Shown here one piece after another: positions 1 to 5,420 of a DNA stretch of 7,997 nucleotides. The stretch comes from DAOMOD01 sp035444205 (lineage in GTDB: Bacteria; Pseudomonadota; Gammaproteobacteria; Xanthomonadales; BPKI01). The number at the start of each line of letters is the position of its first letter. The first letter of the stretch is position 1. The notes beneath the pieces are model-generated. The model made no database searches, was not told the DNA's origin, and saw only the letters and a program-made list of their open reading frames with translations. A program made the position numbers and the translations under genes. The stretch is from the NCBI GenBank assembly GCA_035444205.1, contig DAOMOD010000191.1, forward strand, positions 1-7,997. The letters run 5' to 3'.

Positions 1-466
1 CGGCAGTACCTGGCTCCCGCAGCGGATCGAGGCCGAGCCCGGCTTTCCCGACATCGCTCTGCCCGACCTCGCCGGCCGCTGGCTGATCGCGGAAACCGAA
101 ACGGCGGACAAGGAGGGACTGTTGCCCCGAATCGTGAACATCGGCCAGGGAGAACCCGATTTCCTTGGCGGACGTTCGTGGCGCATCGAGTCGGACGGCG
201 AATCCCCGGTAGTGGTGGGAACCGCGCGTTGCAGCCCCGTGCCGCCCACTTCAACGCTTCCCCAGTGCGAGCTGGAGTTCACCCATTGGTGGTCGCCGGC
301 ATTCGAACCGTCGCCCGTCCCGCGGGAAATACTGATCGGGTTCAACGCGGTCGACGGCGGCTCGCGCGGATTCAGCGGCGTATGGCGCAGTGCACCTCGA
401 CCTGCGGGCAACTGGATGGACTTCGGCGGCACCCGGCCAGCCTACGGATTCCGTCTCGACGACTGA
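1..466 (+). CDS. C-terminal fragment of a secreted 'GFW/B-domain' protein, paralogue of the next gene (5' end outside window)
   Basis: The frame beginning at base 2 is open from the window edge to a TGA at 464-466, giving the last 154 residues of a longer protein. No start codon is needed in the window; the TTG at 122 is internal. The fragment matches the last ~130 residues of the downstream gene in order: a P-D-L-x-G-x-W entry (PDLAGRW here, PDLGGMW there), a SW(R/T)-type strand, a cysteine pair (TARCSP...PQCELEFTHW here, VVCTAG...PRCTLELTHW there), a W/RG-type segment, and a near-identical end (AYGFRLDD versus AYGFRLED). It is therefore a B-type domain of the same family, and the two genes are tandem paralogues separated by 114 bp. 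Function is unknown. The upstream N-terminal part, expected to hold a signal peptide and a GFW-type A domain, cannot be seen. Confidence 0.8.
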   Translation, partial: GSTWLPQRIEAEPGFPDIALPDLAGRWLIAETETADKEGLLPRIVNIGQGEPDFLGGRSWRIESDGESPVVVGTARCSPVPPTSTLPQCELEFTHWWSPAFEPSPVPREILIGFNAVDGGSRGFSGVWRSAPRPAGNWMDFGGTRPAYGFRLDD

Positions 467-566
467 TGCTCGAAGGTCCGGACCGCGCCAGCGGCCACCC
501 CATTGAGGGAATCGGCCGCATGGTGCGTCTTGTCAGAAGGGGGAATGTATCCGTTCGCGAGCGCCG

Positions 567-574
567 AAGGAGGG
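567..574 (+). promoter_or_regulatory. Ribosome binding site deciding the start at 581
   Basis: AAGGAGGG lies 6 nt before ATG 581, a near-perfect anti-Shine-Dalgarno match. It selects this start over the in-frame start at 503. The latter would put about 26 hydrophilic residues ahead of an otherwise typical signal peptide. Confidence 0.8.
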
Positions 575-580
575 TTTCCC

Positions 581-2152
581 ATGAAGCGAATCGTCTTGAT
601 GGCAATGGCCACCGTGTTTCCCCTGGCGGTGGCCGCCAACCCGATGCCGGTGTCCGGTTTCTGGTATCCCGCCGGATCGCCGGGCACCGGCATATTCATT
701 GACCGCGTGGCCGACACGCTGGTGGTCAGCGTGGCCGGCTATGCGCAGGACGGGCAGCCGAAGTGGATGCTCGCCAGCGGCTCGGTGGTGTCCGGAGTGT
801 TCGAGGCGCCGCTGCTGGTCTTCGGCGATGGCGCCTGTCCGGGCTGCCCGTATCGCCCGCCGGTGGTCGACGGCGACGACTCCCTGATCCGCATGGAGTT
901 CGTCCATTCCAGCCGCGCCTGGATGCGCATCGATGACGCGCCACTCCAACTGATCTCGCGTTTCGAGTTCGGCGGCGGCTGGCTCGCGGATTTCTTCGCA
1001 GGAGGCGACAACGCCGGTCCCGTTTTTCTGCCGAGCGTGGCGGGACGCTGGGCCATCGCCGGGCCGGGCGAGGAGGCCAGCGGCTTCTTCGATTTTCCGG
1101 ACCTTGTGATCGATGCGGAAGACCCAAGCATCGCCGCTGCCTGGAGCGTACCCTTCGACCAGCCGCAACCAGCGCCCATGACCGACATCTGGGGACTGGT
1201 TTGTCGTGACGAGGAGAGCGGCAGTGGATGCCAGTTCATCATCGCCAAACCCAGCACCACCTTCTTCACGCTGGTCGCCGAACCGGCCCTGGCCGACGTC
1301 GCGCCGCAGGGCATCCACGGATTGCCGGCGGTGGGATTCCCTGAGGCGGTTGCGGCACGACGCCTTCCGCTGGAGGCTGCCGCGCTCCCGGAAATCGGCT
1401 TCTGGTTCGATCCGCAGGCCGCCGGCAGCGGCTGGTTCATCGACCGTGTCAACGACACGCTGGTGGTGATGCAGGCCAGTTACGACACGGACGGTCACGC
1501 TGAATGGCGACTGGCCAGCGGCACGCTGGATGAGCACGGCCGATTCGACGCGCCGCTTCTGCTCTTCCGCGACGGCACCTGCAACGGCTGCGACTATCGC
1601 ACCCCGGTGGTCGATGACGACGGAAGCCGCCTTGCACTGGAATTTGTCAACGACCGCCAGGCGCATCTCGAAGTGAACGGCGCCACGCTCGAGCTGATCC
1701 GTTTCGAGTTCGGCGGCGCCAGGCTCGACCGGCATTCGTTTGCGGCCCCTGCCCTGCCCGAGATCGCCTGGCCCGATCTTGGCGGCATGTGGCTGCTTGC
1801 CCTCACCCGACGCGAAGGTGGCACGGGTCCGGAACCAGGCATCGTACGATTGAGCGAAGACGCCGTCGCCGGTGAATCCTCTCGCAGTTGGACCGTGTTC
1901 GTCGAACCCGCCCTGTTTTCCGTGGGCAGCGTCGTCTGCACGGCGGGCGAGGACATCGGACCGTTGCCACGTTGCACACTTGAGCTGACGCACTGGCGGC
2001 TTCCCGATGGTGATACTTCCCCACCTCCGCCGCCGTTGCTGTTCGACTTCGATATCGGCCACGCGGCCTACCGGGTCTTCCGCGGCCAGTGGAGCATCGC
2101 GGATTTCGAGGACAGCGGTGGCGCCGCCTACGGGTTCAGGCTGGAAGACTAG
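581..2152 (+). CDS. Secreted protein of unknown function with duplicated A-B domain units (GFW repeats with CxxC)
   Basis: A 523-residue protein. I chose the ATG at 581 over an in-frame start at 503 because it follows an AAGGAGGG ribosome site at 567-574 and begins a classical signal peptide (MKRIVLMAMATVFPLAVAAN, cleavage probably near residue 18-19). The mature part is an A-B-A-B duplication. A1 (26-132) and A2 (273-378) both open with GFW, carry FIDRV.DTLVV near their start, W.LASG, APLL.F.DG.C.GC.YR.PVVD and end RFEFGG; each holds one CxxC pair (C86/C89 and C334/C337). B1 (about 150-235) and B2 (about 395-523) open with a G-x-W strand, contain SW(S/T)V and carry two cysteines (C208/C217; C453/C465). 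The A units resemble the GxWWNPxESGxG beta-rich modules of many secreted Lysobacterales proteins (family recollection). No catalytic motif is visible. The tandem upstream paralogue indicates local expansion. Location is inferred to be periplasmic or extracellular. Confidence 0.85.
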   Translation: MKRIVLMAMATVFPLAVAANPMPVSGFWYPAGSPGTGIFIDRVADTLVVSVAGYAQDGQPKWMLASGSVVSGVFEAPLLVFGDGACPGCPYRPPVVDGDDSLIRMEFVHSSRAWMRIDDAPLQLISRFEFGGGWLADFFAGGDNAGPVFLPSVAGRWAIAGPGEEASGFFDFPDLVIDAEDPSIAAAWSVPFDQPQPAPMTDIWGLVCRDEESGSGCQFIIAKPSTTFFTLVAEPALADVAPQGIHGLPAVGFPEAVAARRLPLEAAALPEIGFWFDPQAAGSGWFIDRVNDTLVVMQASYDTDGHAEWRLASGTLDEHGRFDAPLLLFRDGTCNGCDYRTPVVDDDGSRLALEFVNDRQAHLEVNGATLELIRFEFGGARLDRHSFAAPALPEIAWPDLGGMWLLALTRREGGTGPEPGIVRLSEDAVAGESSRSWTVFVEPALFSVGSVVCTAGEDIGPLPRCTLELTHWRLPDGDTSPPPPPLLFDFDIGHAAYRVFRGQWSIADFEDSGGAAYGFRLED

Positions 2153-2172
2153 CTGGCCGGCAGGCGTCCGGA

Positions 2173-3636
2173 TCAGCTCCTGCAGCCGCTCAGGGTCAGG
2201 CGCTGCCCGGGTCGGATCAGGTAGGTCGGAGCGGCGATATTGTTGCTGCGGGCGATCGCCTGGGCGCTTGGGCAGCCATTGCGGCGCGCGATGCTGGAGA
2301 GGGTGTCGCCGCGCTGCACGACGTAGCTGCGCGTGCCGGCAACGCCGCCCGAGCGCCGCGAGGCCTGCAACTCCGCCGCGAGATCGGCCATGCGGCCGTC
2401 GACGCATTGCGCGTGGTAGGCCGCCACCAGCGGCTCCGGCATGGCCACGCGCGTGCCGGCGGCCAGCCGTGTATTGGGGTCGTGGCGCGCATTGAGGTTG
2501 CGCAGCGTGCGGAACCAGCCGGCGCGGCTGCCCTGTTGGCCGAGGCAGACGCTGAGTTCGCTCAAGGTCATCGGTGCAACAAGCTCCACCACGCCGGCGC
2601 CGCCGTCGATGCGCGGAAACTCCAGCCCGTAGTCCTCCGGATGCAGGAACAGCCACGCCGCCGCAAGCACGTAAGGCACGTATTCCTGGGTCTCGCGCGG
2701 CAGCGCACCGAAGATTTCCGGATTCCAGAAGCGCTTGTCGCGGGCACCCCGGGTCAGCCGCTGGACGCGTCCTTCGCCGCCGTTGTACGCAGCCAGCGCC
2801 AGCTCCAGATTGTTGTTGAGCACAGCAAACTGCTCGTTCAGGTAGGCCACGTTGGCACGGGTGGCGGCGGCCGGATCGAAGCGCGTGTCGAAGCCGTTCT
2901 CGCGGCCCAGTCCGAAACGAAGACCGGTGTGATACATGAACTGCAGGGGTCCCGCCGCGCCGGCACGCGACACCGCATGCACGCGTCCGCCCGACTCCTT
3001 GGCCAGAATGCCGAACAGCAGCGCCTCGGGCAGTCCGGCCTCCTCGTAGGCTGGCCACATCAGGTGGCGCATGAACTGGTAGTTCTCGTAGGCGTCGATC
3101 AGGTTGGGTCGCATCCAGGTCAGCCAGTCGTGCAGCGCCGCCTTGACCGGGCCGTTGATCTCGATGATGTCGGCCAGCGCGCGCCCATTGAGCAGGTTGA
3201 TGGAACGACTTGCTTCCGGCAGATGAACGACGATCGGCGAATCGCCTTCCAGCGGCGTCTCCACCTCGACGAAGCCTTCGCTGGCGCCGGTCAGCACATC
3301 GCTGCGCAGCACCAGCAGGTTGTGGTAGGCGGCCATGAAGCGTTGCGGCTCGCAGCCGGCGGTATCGGCGCAGATGCTGCCGGCGGCAGCCAGATCGGTC
3401 ACGGCGGCATCGAGCGACTGGCGGCCGGCCTCGGGGTCGCCGTCGCGCATGAACTGCAGGCCGGACTGGTAGCGCTCCACGGCGTTGTCGATCACCGCGT
3501 ACAGGGCGTTGATGGTGGCGTCGTCGGCACGAGCCATCGGCCGCTGGCCGGGTGCACCGGCACAGGCGACAAGGGATGGAATGAGGGCGGCGAGCAGCAG
3601 CGCGCGAAATGATGGCAGGAAGCGGGGGGCAGGCAT
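2173..3636 (-). CDS. mltD: Membrane-bound lytic murein transglycosylase D-like lipoprotein (SLT + LysM)
   Basis: A 487-residue protein from ATG (complement of 3634-3636). This start gives a compact lipoprotein signal with lipobox L22-V-A-C25; the upstream in-frame TTG at 3672 only adds a polar extension. No clear Shine-Dalgarno is visible. Residues 26-195 form a lineage-type N-terminal region, longer than the corresponding part of E. coli MltD as I recall it. The SLT domain spans about 203-325, with the presumed catalytic Glu214 in AKESGG, then SRAGAAGPLQFM (224-234), ALAAYNGGEGRV (280-291) and the family's FW..PRET.EYVPY segment (304-322). Residues 347-400 look like a degenerate LysM-like module, and a canonical LysM follows at 437-483 (YVVQRGDTLSSIARRNGC...LIRPGQRL). 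The family cleaves MurNAc-GlcNAc bonds in peptidoglycan with 1,6-anhydro product formation, anchored in the outer membrane. The gene converges on the secreted-repeat gene, leaving 20 bp between stops. Specific MltD orthology is less sure than SLT/LysM membership. Confidence 0.88.
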   Translation of the reverse strand: MPAPRFLPSFRALLLAALIPSLVACAGAPGQRPMARADDATINALYAVIDNAVERYQSGLQFMRDGDPEAGRQSLDAAVTDLAAAGSICADTAGCEPQRFMAAYHNLLVLRSDVLTGASEGFVEVETPLEGDSPIVVHLPEASRSINLLNGRALADIIEINGPVKAALHDWLTWMRPNLIDAYENYQFMRHLMWPAYEEAGLPEALLFGILAKESGGRVHAVSRAGAAGPLQFMYHTGLRFGLGRENGFDTRFDPAAATRANVAYLNEQFAVLNNNLELALAAYNGGEGRVQRLTRGARDKRFWNPEIFGALPRETQEYVPYVLAAAWLFLHPEDYGLEFPRIDGGAGVVELVAPMTLSELSVCLGQQGSRAGWFRTLRNLNARHDPNTRLAAGTRVAMPEPLVAAYHAQCVDGRMADLAAELQASRRSGGVAGTRSYVVQRGDTLSSIARRNGCPSAQAIARSNNIAAPTYLIRPGQRLTLSGCRS

Positions 3637-3682
3637 GACGCGCAGGGTAGCGGGCGCTTGGCGGCGGGGCAACCGGCGAAGC

Positions 3683-3696
3683 GCGGGGAGTGGGGA
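3683..3696 (+). repeat. G-rich heptamer array, left bracket of cassette 1
   Basis: Two 7-nt units, GCGGGGA and GTGGGGA, are followed by GAAAGCGT. The tail AAAGCGT (3698-3704) has a perfect inverted partner ACGCTTT (3803-3809) on the other side of the REP pair. The array is short, and is supported mainly by longer arrays of the same period elsewhere in the window. Confidence 0.5.
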
Positions 3697-3712
3697 GAAA
3701 GCGTGCCCCCCC

Positions 3713-3787
3713 GTAGGAGCGCACCCTGTGCGCGACCAGCCCTGACTACGCAGCGAGGCGCGTGTCGCGCACAGGGTGCGCTCCTAC
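3713..3787. repeat. Inverted pair of REP-type palindromes (BIME-like), perfect 24-nt arms
   Basis: The 24-nt arm at 3713-3736 is the exact reverse complement of 3764-3787, with a 27-nt spacer between them. Each arm begins with the head GTAGGAGC and contains its own small palindrome, GCGCAC/GTGCGC, ending GCGAC. The heads therefore point outward and the whole element can form either two small hairpins or one long cruciform. This matches the known GTAG-type REP/BIME elements that RAYT transposases (TnpA-REP) mobilise in gammaproteobacteria. No RAYT gene is in the window. The element sits unusually between two divergent genes, so it may lie within the mltD leader. Confidence 0.9.
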
Positions 3788-3810
3788 AGGTCAGGTCACC
3801 ATACGCTTTT

Positions 3811-3831
3811 CCCTGCTCCCTGCTCCCTGCA
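3811..3831 (-). repeat. C-rich heptamer array, right bracket of cassette 1
   Basis: Three consecutive 7-nt units, CCCTGCT, CCCTGCT and CCCTGCA. On the complementary strand they read as GGGAGCA-type units, so the array is inverted relative to the G-rich array at 3683. Its last unit overlaps the first TGCAA half-site of the putative operator. Confidence 0.7.
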
Positions 3832-3864
3832 AGGATATTGCATGTCTGCAAGCATGGAATGCAA
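3828..3864 (+). promoter_or_regulatory. Cluster of four TGCAA half-sites, candidate operator for the doxX-dioxygenase operon
   Basis: TGCAA occurs at 3828-3832, inverted (TTGCA) at 3838-3842, direct at 3847-3851 and direct at 3860-3864. The first two form TGCAA-N5-TTGCA; the second and third form the 14-bp palindrome TTGCA-TGTC-TGCAA. The first three half-sites are 9-10 bp apart, about one helical turn. The cluster lies in the AT-richer part of the spacer, its end 86 nt before the doxX start. The arrangement suits a dimeric regulator, for example MarR, TetR or LysR type. No regulator gene is present to assign it to, so function is inferred. Confidence 0.4.
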
Positions 3865-3950
3865 ATATTGGCGATTGCCTTGCCACTTCGCAAACACCAT
3901 CCTGACCCCACGCCGGCAGCCGCCGGCCCAAGACCCCAGGAGAATCGACC

Positions 3951-4388
3951 ATGAAACCCTATGCTTCCCATGACCATGCCGCACTGCTGCTGCGTGTTTC
4001 GCTGGGCCTGCTGATGCTAGCCCATGGCTTCTATCTCAAGCTGTTCGTGTTCGGCGCCGCCGGCACGGTCGGCTTCTTCGAGTCGCTCGGCCTGCCGGCC
4101 CTGGTTGCCTGGCTGGTGATTGCCGGGGAAACCCTGGGCGGGCTCGGCCTCATCTTTGGCGTGCTGACGCGCTGGGCTGCGGTCCTGCTGATCCCGATCG
4201 CACTCGGCGCCACCTGGGCGCATGCCGGTTTCGGCTGGTCCTTCAGCAACCCGGGCGGCGGCTGGGAGTTCCCGCTGTTCCTCAGCGTCACCCTTGCCGT
4301 GCAGGCCCTGCTGGGCGACGGTGCCTACGCGCTGGGTCCGCGCCTGAAGGCGCTGTTCGCCGGATCGCCACAGCCAGTCGCGGCCTGA
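3951..4388 (+). CDS. DoxX family membrane protein
   Basis: A 145-residue protein; the ATG at 3951 is preceded by AGGAG at 3938-3942, 8 nt away. It has four hydrophobic segments at about 10-34, 48-71, 74-92 and 106-122, typical of DoxX/DoxD-like four-helix inner-membrane proteins. The first helix carries the family pattern R15-x3-G19-...-H25-G26-...-K30, and the second has the GE(T)xGGxGLIFG stretch (59-70). Length is normal for the family. DoxX-family members have been linked to thiosulfate:quinone oxidation in archaea and to redox homeostasis in mycobacteria, but most bacterial members have no assigned reaction, and none can be read from this sequence. Only 5 nt separate its TGA from the ATG of the extradiol dioxygenase, so the two are surely co-transcribed and probably translationally coupled. 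DoxX-like and YgiD-like genes are frequent neighbours in proteobacteria (recollection). Confidence 0.88.
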   Translation: MKPYASHDHAALLLRVSLGLLMLAHGFYLKLFVFGAAGTVGFFESLGLPALVAWLVIAGETLGGLGLIFGVLTRWAAVLLIPIALGATWAHAGFGWSFSNPGGGWEFPLFLSVTLAVQALLGDGAYALGPRLKALFAGSPQPVAA

Positions 4389-4393
4389 TTCTC

Positions 4394-5170
4394 ATGCTCC
4401 CTGCGCTGTTCATCTCGCACGGCGCCCCCGATCTGGCCGTGGATCGGGGGGCCGCCGGGCGCCACCTCGGCGAGCTGGGCAGTAGCCTGGTCCACCCGAA
4501 GGCCATCGTGATCGCGTCCGCACACTACGAGGCCCCGCTGGCAAGCATCGGCGCGGCGTCGCACCCTGCCATCCTTCACGATTTCGCTGGCTTTGATCCG
4601 GTGCTCAAGACCTTGCGCTACGCGGCACCGGGCGATCCGGAACTCGCCCAGCGCATGACGCAGATGCTGGCGGCGGCCGACATCCCTGCCTGGCTCGACT
4701 TTCAGCGCGGCTTCGATCACGGCGTGTGGGTGCCGCTGCTGCGCATGTATCCCGATGCCGACATTCCGGTGGTTCCGCTGTCGGTGGATCGATCCGCCGG
4801 CGCCGAGGCGCACTGGCGGCTTGGCCTTGCATTGGCGCCTTTGCGTGCCGAAGGCGTGCTGGTGATCGGTTCAGGAGCGATCACACACAACCTGGGCGAA
4901 CTGGCATGGAATGTGCCGGACGCGCCGCCCCCCGAATGGGCGCGTGCCTTCGCCGACTGGATGGTGGAACGACTGCACGCGGGCGACAGCGAGTCCGTGC
5001 TCGACTGGGCGCGCAGGGCGCCGCACGCGCGCCGCAACCACCCGACCGAGGAGCACCTTCTTCCCCTGTTCGTGGCGTTCGGCGCCGCCGGCCCGCATGC
5101 GCGCGGCCGCCTTCTGCACAGGAGTTGGGATCGTGGGGCGCTGGCGATGGATGTGCTGGCGTTTGGGTGA
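4394..5170 (+). CDS. ygiD: Class III extradiol ring-cleavage dioxygenase, 4,5-DOPA dioxygenase (YgiD/LigB superfamily)
   Basis: A 258-residue protein, the usual length for the single-domain DODA group. The opening LPALFISHGAPD and the SAHYEA motif carry the metal ligands H9 and H44, with the same 35-residue spacing as in E. coli YgiD as I recall it. GFDHGVWVPL (H109) is the conserved active-site segment, GSGAITHNLGEL supplies H165, and HPTEEHLLPLF supplies H216/H221. All expected histidines are present, so the enzyme should be active. The family opens catechol rings such as L-DOPA between C4 and C5 using a non-haem metal; the natural substrate in bacteria is generally unknown and cannot be inferred here. 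The start at 4394 has no strong ribosome site, consistent with coupling to doxX, which ends 5 nt before. The stop at 5168-5170 runs directly into heptamer repeats and the second REP pair. Confidence 0.9.
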   Translation: MLPALFISHGAPDLAVDRGAAGRHLGELGSSLVHPKAIVIASAHYEAPLASIGAASHPAILHDFAGFDPVLKTLRYAAPGDPELAQRMTQMLAAADIPAWLDFQRGFDHGVWVPLLRMYPDADIPVVPLSVDRSAGAEAHWRLGLALAPLRAEGVLVIGSGAITHNLGELAWNVPDAPPPEWARAFADWMVERLHAGDSESVLDWARRAPHARRNHPTEEHLLPLFVAFGAAGPHARGRLLHRSWDRGALAMDVLAFG

Positions 5171-5175
5171 GAGAA

Positions 5176-5196
5176 GCGGGGAGCGGGGAGCAGGGA
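5176..5196 (+). repeat. G-rich heptamer array, left bracket of cassette 2
   Basis: Three consecutive 7-nt units, GCGGGGA, GCGGGGA and GCAGGGA, begin 6 nt after the ygiD stop codon. GGGAGAA at 5193-5199 has a perfect inverted partner TTCTCCC at 5330-5336 beyond the REP pair. Confidence 0.7.
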
Positions 5197-5247
5197 GAAG
5201 TGTCCATGCGGCGCCCTTCCCCCGGACCTGCGAAAGACGTGCGCCCT

Positions 5248-5323
5248 GTAGGAGCGCACCATGTGCGCGACCAACGGTAGGCTTCGTAGCGATAACCTGG
5301 TCGCCCACGAGGTGGGCTCCTAC
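5248..5323. repeat. Second inverted pair of REP-type palindromes (BIME-like)
   Basis: Arms at 5248-5271 and 5300-5323 (inverted) match in 20 of 24 positions; the spacer is 28 nt. Both have the GTAGGAGC head and GCGAC tail of the element at 3713-3787. Two of the four differences between arms are paired: the left arm has GCGCAC/GTGCGC and the right arm GCCCAC/GTGGGC, so the internal hairpin is kept. The spacer contains CTTCGTAGCGA (5282-5292), close to CTACGCAGCGA (3746-3756) at nearly the same offset in the first element. This is therefore a second copy of one composite element. Confidence 0.9.
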
Positions 5324-5330
5324 GGGTGTT

Positions 5331-5372
5331 TCTCCCAACTCCCGACTCCCCACTCCGCTCCCCTGCCCCTTG
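5331..5372 (-). repeat. C-rich heptamer array, right bracket of cassette 2
   Basis: Units of 7 nt: TCTCCCA, ACTCCCG, ACTCCCC, ACTCCGC, TCCCCTG and CCCCTTG. The middle units are close to one another and the ends degenerate. Complementary-strand reading gives GGGAGT-type units, the same style as the GGGACTC array at 7471 and inverted relative to the array at 5176. Confidence 0.65.
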
Positions 5373-5420
5373 TGCCCACCGCCCTTTCCCGGCATCGTGC
5401 GCGCTTCCATACGCGACCGT

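Larger units (their letters stand above)
3637..3950. other. 314-bp divergent intergenic region (mltD / doxX)
   Basis: I see no gene here; short open frames run straight through the repeats and lack homology or a ribosome site. From left to right it holds the mltD leader, a G-rich heptamer stretch (3683-3696), an inverted REP pair (3713-3787), a C-rich heptamer stretch (3811-3831), a TGCAA half-site cluster (3828-3864) and the doxX leader. That leader includes a small hairpin, GCCGGC at 3912-3917 and again at 3922-3927 with an AGCC loop, just upstream of the doxX ribosome site. Base composition falls clearly around 3831-3905, as expected for a promoter region. Both flanking genes should start transcription here, but I could not place a convincing -35/-10 pair. 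Confidence 0.7.
5171..5420. other. 250-bp intergenic region (ygiD / fadH) made almost wholly of repeats
   Basis: No gene is visible. The region consists of a G-rich heptamer array, a 50-nt unassigned stretch (5197-5247), an inverted REP pair (5248-5323), a C-rich heptamer array (5331-5372) and about 48 nt before the fadH start. No rho-independent terminator with a T-tract is visible after ygiD; the REP pair may act as a 3' mRNA-stabilising or termination structure (inference). No clear fadH promoter or Shine-Dalgarno could be placed. Confidence 0.65.

Noticed and set aside
503..580. Upstream in-frame start for the secreted-repeat protein
   Set aside because: It would bury the signal peptide behind about 26 residues, while AAGGAGGG sits correctly before ATG 581.
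2153..2172. Bidirectional terminator between the convergent stops
   Set aside because: Only CCGG/CCGG and GCT/AGC pairing with no T-tract on either strand; too weak to call.
2089..3612. A 507-residue plus-strand open frame over mltD
   Set aside because: The minus-strand frame has a lipobox, SLT motifs and a LysM. The plus-strand translation has no domain sense.
3637..3672. In-frame TTG start extending the lytic transglycosylase by 12 residues
   Set aside because: The ATG at 3636 gives a normal lipoprotein signal; the extension is polar and has no ribosome site.
533..3724. A 1063-residue open frame on the minus strand spanning several genes
   Set aside because: It is Arg/Ala/Gly-rich shadow sequence in high-GC DNA, antisense to the secreted-repeat gene and in the wrong frame over mltD. 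It has no recognisable domains, and both regions have better-supported genes.
5165..5195. G-quadruplex after the ygiD stop
   Set aside because: There are four G-runs, but the first is 10 nt away from the others and the pattern is fully explained by the heptamer repeat. I do not claim it as a separate feature.
4911..5420. N-terminal extension of the FadH frame upstream into ygiD
   Set aside because: The frame is open by chance through ygiD and the repeat region. FadH family homology begins just after 5421.
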